NCBI GenBank assembly: GCA_916700875.1
Contig: CAKAKS010000060.1
Location: forward strand, 2,713,334-2,777,333
Origin: Sebastes aleutianus
Lineage: Eukaryota; Chordata; Actinopteri; Perciformes; Sebastidae
Direction of reading: 5' to 3'
Length of the DNA: 64,000 nucleotides
Part shown: positions 1 to 11,438 of the stretch, in pieces
How the letters are laid out: every line of letters begins with the position of its first letter
Numbering within the stretch: the stretch's first letter is position 1
Made by a program: the position numbers and the translations under genes
Notes under the pieces: model-generated
The model's input: only the letters and a program-made list of their open reading frames with translations
Database searches by the model: none
Told to the model about the DNA's origin: nothing

Positions 1-586
1 GATTTATGCAAATGTATGTATATATTTATTACTGGAAATCAATTAACAACACAAAACAATGACAGATATTGTCCAGAAACCCTCACAGGTACTGCATTTA
101 GCATAAAACAATATGCTCAAATCATAACATGTCAAACTGCAGCCCAACAGGCAACAACAGTTGTCAGTGTGTCAGTGTGCTGAATTGACTATGACTTGCC
201 AAAAACTGCATGTGATTATCATAAAGTGGGCATGTCTGTAAAGGGGAGACTCGTGGGTACCCATAGAACTCATTTACATTCACATATCTGGAGGTCAGAG
301 GTCAAGGGACCCCTTTGAAAATGGCCATGCCAGTTTTTCCTCGCCAAAATTTAGCCAGAGTTTGGAGCATTATTTAGCCTCCTTCACAACAAGGTAGTAT
401 GACTTGGTTGGTACCAATGGATTCATCAGGTTTCTTGTTTCATATGATACCAGTATCTTCACTCTAGCTTTAAAACCGAGCCCGCTACCATCAAAAGATC
501 ACAAGTTGCGTTAATGCGTTAAAGAAATTAGTGGCGTTAAAACAAATTTGCGTTAACGTCTTTTAATGTTAACTTTGACAGCCCTA
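1..586 (-). mobile_element. hAT-type non-autonomous element, partial, same family as 45098
   Basis: The segment ends with TTAACTTTGACAGCCCTA, the reverse complement of the start of the element at 45098 (CAGGGCTGTCAAAGTTAACG). About 200 bp of the interior (for example the part around GACAGATATTGTCCAGAAACC) matches 45380-45500 in reverse. The other end lies outside the window. Confidence 0.75.
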
Positions 587-597
587 ATAATTACAGA

Positions 598-667
598 TCG
601 ATACTTGACATCCGCGTATCAATACAATATTGTGATATTAGGCTGTATCGATTCCCCCCCACCCCTG
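598..667 (-). mobile_element. End fragment of a CAGGGGTG-type hAT MITE
   Basis: The stretch GATCGATACTTGACATCCG to CCCCACCCCTG matches 28540-28640, where the same terminal piece occurs. It abuts the end of the element at 1-586, which suggests one element inserted in the other here as well. Confidence 0.6.
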
Positions 668-2073
<1,406 letters not shown>

Positions 2074-2238
2074 GGGTTTGGAAAGGAGAGAAGAGACAGA
2101 CAGATGCTCGGCTCAGCTTTACACGCCCAATGGGGCCTCTGCTATGATTGTAAGCATGAAAGGGGGCTCTGACCTCCATCATCTCTGTTGCTTTTATTTT
2201 CCGGTTCTCTTGGAATCGGACACAGATACACACAGACG

Positions 2239-2242
<4 letters not shown>

Positions 2243-2284
<42 letters not shown>
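2243..2284 (+). repeat. (CA)n microsatellite, about 21 units
   Basis: A pure CA run lies 171 bp downstream of the (TG)128 array and in the opposite sense, so the two can pair in a single transcript. Confidence 0.97.
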
Positions 2285-2290
<6 letters not shown>

Positions 2291-2637
2291 AATGTGAAGC
2301 TGTGCAGACAGGGGTGTACTGCCCTGACAAAAAGTCAAACATGATCTTGTAGGCAAAAAATCACTTTTCATAGAGCAGATTTCTACTCAGTGATTTCAGG
2401 TTTTGACTGGAACCTGCAGAGAATGAAGCAACTAGATTTCAAAAAGCGGCCAAACGGTTTAACGGTTGGTGACAGAATTTCAAGCACATCTTTCCTAAAA
2501 ATATTTAATGTGACAGGAGGAACAGTTTGGAAAATCCTGACAGCATAAGATGAACATGAGCAACCTGCGGGAGGAAAGAGGAAACTCACCAACGGTGACA
2601 GAGGACATTTAACTAGATCGTGAAGAAGATCACAGCC
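2285..2637. other. Intronic sequence, nothing recognised
   Basis: No reading frame, repeat or structure that I can name. Confidence 0.4.
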
Positions 2638-3281
2638 TTAAAGCAGCAGTAGGCAGTATATTTTTGTCATCTTTGGGCAAAAATTCCATAATAACCTTTC
2701 AGCATATTGTAATTCAAGTGTTTTGAGAGAAAACTAGACTTCTGCTCCTCATCATGGCTCTGATTTCAGACTTTAGAAATCTGACCTGTGACGGGAGACT
2801 TTGACCAATCACAGGTCATTTCATTGTGCGAGCGTTCCTATTGGCTGTGCTCCGGTCATGTGACCGGAATTTGGCGTTCCTTGAACAGATTTCACAATGG
2901 CGGCGGCATCACAAACTTTCTCATTTTACAGCTAAACAGTACACTACAAGATGATTCTAAAAACATCTGAGGAGAGAAATAGGCATTGCAGTAACAGAAT
3001 ATTGATTCATATTTGATCAGCGCTGCCTAGTTTGACCATTTGGTCGGAATTTGCGAGTGATTGACAGCAGGCTCTCATAGACGGCAGATGGACAGCAGAC
3101 CTCAGATCAGCTCTGACTGCTTGTTTTCTTCCGGTCTGTGAAATCTTGCAGGTGTCCTTAGGAGCACCGGAGGACACAGAGGAACATGCATTTTTTCAGG
3201 TACTACTGTCACGACATAGCGACCGTTTGATAAAAAAGAAATTAATCCTATTTGCTCCAATCTCGCCTACTTCAGCTTTAA
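2638..3281. mobile_element. TTAA-flanked MITE carrying a promoter-like module
   Basis: The ends are TTAAAGCAGCAGTAGGC and, inverted, TTAAAGCTGAAGTAGGC, giving near-identical terminal repeats around 644 bp. There is no transposase. Inside are a CCAAT box (2815-2819), an inverted one (ATTGG 2840-2844), the palindrome CCGGTCATGTGACCGG (2852-2867) containing an E-box, and AATGGCGGCGG near 2895. The family looks like a teleost MITE. Confidence 0.75.
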
Positions 3282-3813
3282 ATAACCCAATAAGTGAGCC
3301 AACATAGTCATAAAACCATACAAAAATACATAAAATACATTCTTTGTAAAACCCCAGAAACTTTCTTTTTGAATGAGGACTGAAGCTCAAAGGTAGCTTA
3401 ACTCTTTATTAAATACTTTTTTATTTATTTTTACATGTTATGTGATTGCTATTTCATCCATTTCCCATATGTTGAGAGAGACAGAGCTCAGTCACTTTAT
3501 TTGAAACACAAACAACAGTTCCAGCTTATTTTACCTCTCCTGTCTATTTACCCTGGTGTGGACGGGCCTCCGGGGACGCGGTGCGGCCACCCTCCGGCCC
3601 CCCGACTGGGTCTTGGGGGAGAGGTCCGGGTCCATTGATTGGCAGGTAGAGTTGGAGGAGATTGCTCCAAGCTGGCTGTAGGCAGGCTGCTGATGCTGAG
3701 CAGGGATGCTGGTGTTCAACTTCCTCACTTGGCCTCTCTGTCTGGGCTCAGTCAGCCTCCGCCAGCTCCTGTCAGCCCGCCCGCCTGCCTGCCTCTCTGT
3801 GTTTGAGTTGCGT
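3282..3813. other. Intronic sequence with a GC-rich open stretch on the - strand
   Basis: From 3728 down to 3552 the - strand reads open with strongly G/C third codon positions, for example PAQHQQPAYSQLGAISSNS, and ends AGG|GTAAAT, a good donor-like junction. There is no clear acceptor and I do not recognise the peptide. It may be a nested exon, an old insertion or chance. Confidence 0.25.
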
Positions 3814-4099
3814 TTAAAGGATAAAGATATTCAATATTTTCCCTTATTGTTAACAAATTGCACCAAAAAACAAACAATGATTTGATCCTACTAACATGTG
3901 TAGCCAAAGCCTGATGCATCTTATATCCCGCTGCAGCTACATTGGTGTCCAAAAAACTGATTAAAAACACATCAATGAGCCACATTGTTGCACCGAGTTA
4001 CACGCTCTGTAGTTAATTTTCAGTCCATCCCACATCCACTGTCCTGCTACCGCAAGTGCTCACTACAGCACCAAGTCCGCAGCAGAAAGTAGTCCTTAA
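3814..4099. mobile_element. TTAA-flanked MITE, 286 bp, diverged
   Basis: The left end is TTAAAGGATAAAGATAT and the right end, inverted, is TTAAGGACTACTTTC. The imperfect terminal repeats and the AT-rich interior suggest a short non-autonomous element. Confidence 0.5.
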
Positions 4100-4294
4100 C
4101 AAATGCACTATTTATTCCTGTTTGTGTAACATTTGCTAAAAATAACTGTGCACAGCTGCTTCAGGAAATTACTTAACCATTTTCTAATATTCACAACGTT
4201 TTCTAAAGATTTAGGGCCAGTGGGAACCAATGGACGGTGAAACCTGGGAAAGTCAAAGTATTGAATGATAGGCTGATGCATTTTGGTTTCTGTG

Positions 4295-4643
4295 TAGAGC
4301 TGCAACGATTAATCGATTAGTTGTTAACTATTAAATTATTCACCAACTATTTTGATAATCAATTAATCGGTTTGAGTATTTTTTTAAAGGAAATAAATGT
4401 CAAAATTCTCTGATTCCAGCTTCTTAAATGTGAATATTTTCTGGTTTCTTTCCTCCTCTGTGACAGTAAACTGAATGTATTTGAGTTGTGGACAAAACAA
4501 GACATTTGAGGACGTCATCTTGGGCTTTGGGAAACACTGATCGACATTTTTCTCCATTATATAGACCAAACAACTAATCGATTAATCAAGAAAATAATCT
4601 ACTGATTAATTAGCAATGAAAATAATCGTTAGTTGCAGCCCTA
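4295..4643 (-). mobile_element. hAT MITE (GCTGCAAC family), full length
   Basis: The termini are TAGAGCTGCAACGATTAATC and, inverted, TAGGGCTGCAACTAACGATT. They are flanked by TTTCTGTG (4287-4294) and TTTCTGTC (4644-4651), a 7/8 target duplication. The interior closely matches 32371-32666, including the stretch GTCACAGAGGAGGAA. Confidence 0.85.
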
Positions 4644-6765
4644 TTTCTGTCATTTCAGGGGATTTGTAGAGAATAAAAAAAATATAGAGTAACAGCAGCC
4701 TTGTTATTTCCTGTGACAGTACTGGGCACTCACCAGCTTTTATAATAAAGTAATTGGTGTTTAGATCAGCTAGTACTCGTAGAAGTCTTGCAGATTGCAC
4801 AGACTAACAGATTTGAAGCTGTCGAGTAAAATCCTGCATAATGCACAGGACTATTTCCTTGGGTCTTGTGTACAAAACTAGATTGATATATTTTTCTAAA
4901 CATATTCGACAAAGTTGTGTTGCGGTGGGTATTTTCTTCCTTCTACCAATCTTCAGTTTGGAACTTGAGTCGAGACACTCTCAATACTCTTCTTGTTAGC
5001 CTTTGGAAACGGGAATTTCTTTGCTTTATTGCTGAACACATGAAAGAGTTGGTGTTGATTAAGGAGGCCTTTTAAGCTGTGAAAGCCCTAAATGTGCTGT
5101 GTCCTTAGTAAGATGAAAAGGAGTCGAAGTTAGCCGGAGTTGTTTCTTACCTTAGCTCTTCCAATGGGAGAACCTTTGGGAGGATGCCTGAGAGAGAGAC
5201 AAACTAGAAGCCCTTATTCTCTATGCTAATTTCTCTGCATTTTACTTGTAATTATGCCCCAGCATCCTCCTTTCTTTCCCTTTCCTCTCTTTTCTTCTCC
5301 AGCTGCACCCTCCCTACTTGTCTCTTATTGCTGATGAAACATTTTCCCGCTTGCTCCATCTTCTTCATTTTCAAACACCAGCCACATCTTTTAGACCTTC
5401 GTCTTCTGTTCACCAAAAGAGCATTTGATTACTTCCATCCTTACAGAAGTAGTTCCTCCCAGATGAAACAAACTACATTTTAGTTTCTTACTTCATCGCT
5501 GCAGAGTGAATTGGAACAACATGGCCCTTTATCGATGCGCTACGGGTGTCTGTTCAAGCCAAAAGTGTTTTTGTGGTGACGTATGTCCCCTTTCTCCTTC
5601 TAACATGTCACTTCCCCTCCATCTCACCGCTGCCAGTGCCCATATTTATTTTATCTCGCTAATGTGGGTCACCCCTGTATGGCGGCCATCAGCGAGGCAC
5701 AGTCAAATAGCTGTGTCTGAAAACTACCTTTGGCATGATTTATGGGGCCGGTGTGACGCTCGGCTCTCAGAAGGACCGCCATTGTCCTGCTTCAGCTCTC
5801 AACTCTCGACGTAGGGGCGCTTTGTCTGCGCTGAGCCAAACCAGACCCCCGTCTTTAAAAAGAATCAAATTATTTCATCATGTTGGAAATGAAAAGGCTG
5901 TAATTACTCCTAATTAGACCCTGACTTTTTTTCTTCACTTCTTTCTTTCCCTTCTTCTCCTCCTCTCTTTTTCTCACTCCGGAGTTTCGGAGGTGAATTC
6001 TTTTTCCAGAGGGTTGGAGATTGCTCTAAATCAGAGCCGCCGGAGTGGAGAGTAGGAAACAATTTTCTGTTCAGTTTGAAATTGATTAATATAGGCTTCT
6101 GACAGCTCTTCTGGCTTTGATATCCAGTGAGAGGGGAGGTCTGAAGTGGTGTGATGACACTGTAATGTTTGCTTTAAAGGCCTACCTTAATGGGGCTGGC
6201 TCCACAATGTCATGATGTTTCACAAGCCAGAGGAAAAACGAGAAGCAAAACACCCCATTTGCGGAGTGTTAAAGCACATGTCTGTTTCGTGTGTGTTTGA
6301 GCGTCTACATGTGTGAAGCCTTGGTGGACCATCTACCTCATCGTGTGTCTGTGCAGCCGTGTAGGGTTTCCCTTCCAATAACAGCCCTCCACGCCGGAGA
6401 GCACCAGCCTAATGGCCGGCTATCACGGAAAATCATTTTCTGCCTGTCAACTATTTACATGTATCTTTACCACACAAGTCTTGTCGTTTTAGGCGGCACA
6501 ACAATTTGCTAAGCAAATCCACTCGCCATTTATCTATCGGGAGGGGGGAGCGGGGGGGGCTGTTGGTGTGTGTGTGTGCGTCTGGAGAAAGTTGGGGGGT
6601 GGCGGCTGGAGGAGGAGGAGGTGGGGGAGCATTGAGGGAAGCAAATATTTTCTCTGGCTTGCGACAGCATAGTGAAAACACACTCCTGATGCTGATGTGT
6701 ATTAGAAGTGAGCCGGGCAAATATTAGCACTGCCTTACAGTGGCAGAGTGGCGGCGTGGGGATGG

Positions 6766-6766
<1 letters not shown>
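4644..6766. other. Intronic sequence with candidate conserved blocks
   Basis: 5240-5400 is pyrimidine-rich. 5840-5925 (with CTGTAATTACTCCTAATTAG) and 6170-6510 (with CTAATGGCCGGC and TTTGCTAAGCAAATC) are AT-rich single-copy blocks with homeodomain-like sites and look like conserved non-coding elements. 6595-6635 is G-rich. No convincing exon. Confidence 0.35.

Positions 6767-6848
<82 letters not shown>
6767..6848 (+). repeat. (TG)n microsatellite, interrupted
   Basis: A TG run broken by TATGTGTCTG near 6803-6812. Confidence 0.95.
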
Positions 6849-6849
<1 letters not shown>

Positions 6850-7070
6850 TGGGAGGAGTTTACCAGGCCGCTCTGATATCACTAACACTGGTGGATTTAA
6901 CAAAAAAATGGGCTGCCACAAAATAAGGATGTATTCTTACTTCTAACATCATTTCTTTTATATATATATTTTTTTTAGCAGAGGAGGAAGTTTAAAACAA
7001 TTCAAATAAGTAGGGCTTGAGTTAAATCATATTTTTTGTTAACAAAACGACCATATCTGATTTTGGACTG

Positions 7071-7390
7071 TAGTGCTGCAACTAACGATTATTTTCATTA
7101 TCGACGATAAATCGATCGACTCATTTCTCGATTCATCTGGTAATTGTTTTCTCTATAAAACATCAAAAAATAGTGGAAAATGCCACCTCATCATTCCAAC
7201 GTGAAGGTCTTGTTTTGTCCAACTAACTGTCCACAAACCCAATATTTTCGATTTACAAAGATATAAAACAGAGGAAAGCAGAAAATACTCACATTTGACG
7301 AGTAGGAACTATGAATGTTTTGGCAGTTTTGCTTGAAAATGGACTCAAAGAATAAATTTGTTATCAGAAACGTTGCCTAATGTAGTGACT
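7071..7390 (+). mobile_element. hAT MITE (GCTGCAAC family), diverged copy
   Basis: It starts TAGTGCTGCAACTAACGATT, matching the right end of 4295-4643 inverted, with AATCGATCGACT following. The interior shares the CTTGTTTTGTCCAACTAAC region. The right terminus is too diverged to place exactly. Confidence 0.65.
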
Positions 7391-7860
7391 GTAAATGTTG
7401 GTCCAACCATTAACTGGCTCATGATTGAATTGTGGAAAATAAAGCGTAACATTCATGACTATATGACTGACACTCCGCAGTCCACGCCCCCGCGTACACA
7501 CTCACACACACTGTACAGCCCACCCAGTACTCCCAAACAAATCATAGCATTTACTCAGCCGGACATTAACTTGTTCAGGTTGGCATGTGGGCCCAAGGGC
7601 ACAACAACAACAACAACAGTGGCGGGCGGCTAACTCCACCCACATTTCCTGCATAAGTCAAATACTTGCGAGAGAGGGAGAAAGGAGAAAGACTGCGAAG
7701 GGGGCGGTCAAACAGAACGGTGATGCGTCTTGTTTGTCAGCAACAGAGTGCAAGGAAATGTGACAGAGCGCTGGAGGAGGTTTCCAAATCCATTTCCTGC
7801 TCTTGTCCGTCCACATCAGCCGCTGACGACGGATCTGCTGGTTCTTATTGTGTTCTATTA

Positions 7861-7922
7861 TGGAGGGGTGGTGGATGTGGAGGGTGGAGGGGTGGTGGTG
7901 GTGGGGTTGGGTGGGGGGGTTA
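7861..7922 (+). repeat. G-rich tract with quadruplex-type runs
   Basis: Repeated GGAGGGG, GGTGGTGG and GGGTTGGGTGGGG runs meet the usual four-run pattern for G-quadruplex potential on the + strand. Confidence 0.6.
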
Positions 7923-8002
7923 GCTGGTGCACACATGCCCAAAAATGATGCGTCTCCTTTGATCTGTTCCAGTGTGAGCCACATGAACAGCTCCGCCGCC
8001 AG

Positions 8003-8003
<1 letters not shown>

Positions 8004-8052
<49 letters not shown>
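8004..8052 (+). repeat. (CA)n microsatellite
   Basis: A CA run of about 24 units, followed 80 bp later by an opposite TG run. Confidence 0.97.
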
Positions 8053-8054
<2 letters not shown>

Positions 8055-8130
8055 ATACTAACGCACACACACAGACAGCCCTGCAGTTTGGCCCTTTGCA
8101 CTTTTTATAGCCCTGCTCAGTCTCTCTCTT

Positions 8131-8132
<2 letters not shown>

Positions 8133-8164
<32 letters not shown>
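8133..8164 (+). repeat. (TG)n microsatellite followed by G-runs
   Basis: A TG run of 16 units passes directly into G-runs (8164-8190). It is inverted relative to 8004-8052. Confidence 0.95.
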
Positions 8165-8166
<2 letters not shown>

Positions 8167-8190
8167 GGGGGGGAGAGGGTGGGGGGGGTT

Positions 8191-8831
8191 GACTTACGCG
8201 GGCATCTTGTTTTTTCCATCCACATGATTTTTTTTCCCAGATACATTTGTAGACTCACTGTAATAGGAGCCAGTGTTTGAGGTACAGTGCTTATTAGTTT
8301 CTTATCTCAGCTAATTACCCATTAAATAACCACATGCACATACACATACACACACTGGCGCACTCCTATTACTGGATAATTAGCAACCGGCCCATCATGA
8401 ATATGCATTTCCCCACACGGAAATATGAATATATCCATTCTTAATTTTCCTCAATTGACTTGTCGTGCTTTTCATGATAGTGAGTTAAAGGCTATCGTGG
8501 GTTACTTCACCAACGTCCAGGGATCACAGTCAGCTAACCAGGTAACCTTGTTATGGGATGGAAACATCTTCGTCATTGTGTGGACAGTTTCAGTCAGTTC
8601 AGTATTTCTATGTGCAGTGCTGTATTCCATGCAGAGTCACTTTAATACTTTATTAGAAACAAGTGATGCTGGTGGCCTACAGGCGACCTCAGGAGTTGCT
8701 CCAGCAGCTGCAGCTGTGAGGTCTAATTCAGTCCTCACCGGGGCTTCACTGTCTTATTGATGCCGATTTCCAATATTTTTTTTTGCATTCAAGCTTAGAA
8801 TATTAAAAAGCCAATTAATAAACTTTTCCTT
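8191..8831. other. Intronic sequence; candidate conserved block 8260-8450
   Basis: 8260-8450 contains CTTATTAGTTTC, CAGCTAATTACCC, GGATAATTAGC and CATGAATATGCATTT, a dense set of homeodomain- and POU-like sites in non-repetitive DNA. An open + frame at 8425-8757 has no recognisable family and no splice context. Confidence 0.35.
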
Positions 8832-8851
8832 TGTGTGTGTGTGTGTGTGTG
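8832..8851 (+). repeat. (TG)n microsatellite, short
   Basis: Ten TG units. Confidence 0.9.
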
Positions 8852-8939
8852 TTCATGCATTGCTGCAGGACTGGACAGTCTGTTCTTGTTTCCCTTTGTT
8901 AGCCGCTCTGCATGTTTTTGTTGTTTTTCCACTCTGGCC

Positions 8940-9078
8940 CGTTGTGCAGAGAGGACGCTCCGAGCGGTGTGTGTCACATCAGGTGCGTCAGGATGCCCAT
9001 TGGCTACCGGCCGCCGACCGGAGCCATCCCGGCCAATCAGCTGTCGGCGAGCTGACCTTTTCGCCGGCGCCCTGACCC
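8940..9078. promoter_or_regulatory. GC-rich segment with paired CCAAT boxes
   Basis: An inverted CCAAT box (ATTGG, 8999-9003) and a direct one (CCAAT, 9033-9037) lie 34 bp apart in CpG-rich DNA (ACCGGCCGCCGACCGG, TCGCCGGCGCC). Paired NF-Y sites at this spacing are common in TATA-less promoters. There is no transcript evidence. Confidence 0.3.
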
Positions 9079-9691
9079 TGATGGGAGGTGAAGTGTGTGG
9101 CTGGTAGCAGTCAGTACTGGCACAGCAGGACGAGGAGGAGGAGGAGGAGGAGGAGGAATAACAGGAGGAAAAGGACCAGGCCGCAGGGCGAGAGATTTTC
9201 TTGGCCAGTCACTCCTGTTCCCGTCCTCCTTTCCCCTCTCAACTCCTCTTCGGCTGGAGTCATGACAGCCTCCCTTGGCCGGTTTACACCGTGTTTCACA
9301 TGCAAGCACTCTCTCGTCTCTTGTTACAAAAGTCAGAAGTAGAAGAGTGTAACCACATGAGATACTTCCAGGCTCGTCCCTTGTAATGTGTGTGTGTGTG
9401 TGTTTTCGTGACTTATTTGAAACGGTGACTCGTCCCATTTCCCACCAGCCTCTCCTGTCGTCTCCGAGGCGCTTAGCAACAATCTGTCCTCCCGAACGAG
9501 AAAACAAAAATCAGAGGATGCTCGAAAATGCTCTGAAATGCAGTAATGAATATTTTAGACATAATGGACCACTCTCCCAGCCTCCATTTGCCTGGCTCAG
9601 TCCTCCAAACAGCCCTTTTAAAGTCAAGTGATGGGGGTTAAGTTAATTATGCACATTAGGGCCAGCCTCCCTCCCTTGCTCGCTCTGTCGC
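9079..9691. other. Intronic sequence; GGA run and candidate conserved block
   Basis: 9128-9158 is a GGA-repeat run. A short TG run lies at 9386-9402. 9520-9660 (AATGCAGTAATGAATATTTT, TTAAGTTAATTATGCAC) is AT-rich single-copy sequence resembling a conserved non-coding element. Confidence 0.35.
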
Positions 9692-9723
9692 TGTGTATGT
9701 ATGTATGTATGTATTTGTGTGTG

Positions 9724-9755
<32 letters not shown>

Positions 9756-9764
9756 TGCGTGCGC
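9692..9764 (+). repeat. Compound microsatellite (TATG)n-(TG)n-(TGCG)n
   Basis: Tetranucleotide GTAT units pass into TG and then into GCGT units, ending GCGCGGGCGGGC. The alternating purine-pyrimidine CG-containing end has Z-DNA potential. Confidence 0.9.
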
Positions 9765-9902
9765 GGGCGGGCTGTGGCTCGGGATGCCGAAACTCTGCCT
9801 TTAATTAAACACAGATGCATGGAAGGAGAGACTGTCTGTCACACACACTTTTAACAGCAGCTGCACGCATGCAGACAAGCGTGGGCACATACACAGATAC
9901 GT

Positions 9903-9979
9903 ACACACACACACACACACAATTGAAGAAGATGAAAGAGTGTAAGAGACTCGGTATGTATGTGTGTGTGTGTGTGTGT
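9903..9979 (+). repeat. (CA)9 and (TG)10 inverted pair
   Basis: A CA run (9903-9921) and a TG run (9958-9979) are separated by about 37 bp. Confidence 0.85.
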
Positions 9980-11397
9980 CTGTATGAGAGGAAACGACCT
10001 CTTTCTATCTCCGCTCTGCTAACGGATAAATAACTTAATCTAAATTAAGGCTGAAATGTATTGGCTTTAAAAGGTGCAGATGTGCCGGGTGATTTAAATG
10101 TTTGTGCGTGTTTGCAGAGGAGTTTAAAAGTTGGCGTAGGTTTCTGATTTATTTATCATTTTATTTATTTACGTGTCAGCCTTTAAATATATGTTGTTGC
10201 TAATTATCATGTTGTTTATCATCCCACTTGTTTGGTTTCTCTTATATTTCAGCTTCTTTTGTCTGTTAGGCTGGATCGAGTTATACGTCTGATTGATGTG
10301 ATCCATTTGCAGGAAGCAGAGGAAGCCAATTTTAATCATTGACAAGACTTTGATAGAAAAAATATCACTTCAAGAACAAAAAATAATCAAATATCTAGAA
10401 CTAAGTCCAGTTTTGAGCAAACGTGTTGGGCTCTTTGATTAACATTCAGTCATGTGACTGTCAATTATTTCAACGGGTAAAAAACAATTTACTCTTAATT
10501 CACTCCAGCTACAACATCAAAACTGCTGCTTACATATTAATGCATCAGTAATAATAATCTGATAATCTAATATATGATAATGTAGTATTACAACCGCTCT
10601 GCTGCCTAACGGGAACTTTTACTTTCAATACTTTAAGTACTTGCCGATACTTCACTACTTAAGTAAAACATTGAATAAGTACTTGTACCATTCATTTACT
10701 TAACTTTCTTCCGACACTGAAATGTTTACTAGAGTGTATTTTTATACATTGTTGGTTCTTTAAAAAAAAAACTTTTTCAGTGTCTAAATCAAACTCTTGA
10801 ATCTTATAACCTTCTATTTTTAAAACGTTTCCAAGCTCAGTCAAGACTACTAAATATTATTTTACTTTTTGATCGTAGAGTTTCTTTTATTCTTTATCCA
10901 AAAGCAGCTAATCTCTGCTTTCATCACTTACAACAGTTTCATATTTAATTTTGCCTAATTAAGGATATGCACCTAGTAGTTTTTTTTTTCCCGTGTAGGA
11001 TAGAGGCGTTTGTTATCCTTGAAAGCCTTAAATTCAGAACCCTTTTTCTCTCCTCTTTGTCTCTCGGTCTCTCCTGTGCCGCAGCAACGGCCTCATTTTT
11101 CATTAGAGGATTGCCCCATTATTTCATTTCTTGTGATAAAATGACAAGAGATTACTCACGAGAAATACTAAATACAGAGCCGGACCGATGGGATCTCCCC
11201 TCATATGTAACGCTGCTGCGCTGTGGCTGAAGGCTTCATATTTCCTATTTCTCTCTCTATTATATATATCTGGCAGAGTTGTAGATACAAGAGCTGTGTG
11301 TGTGTGTGTGTGTGTGTTTGTGTGAGTACTGTATTACATTCTGGGTGTCCCAATCTGATCAGACACCCCACTAGCTGGTCAGCAGACCTTGCTTCTT

Positions 11398-11438
<41 letters not shown>

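Noticed and set aside
8425..8760. + strand frame of 111 codons with hydrophobic stretches
   Set aside because: No recognisable family, ordinary intron composition, and it starts inside a block that looks like conserved non-coding DNA.
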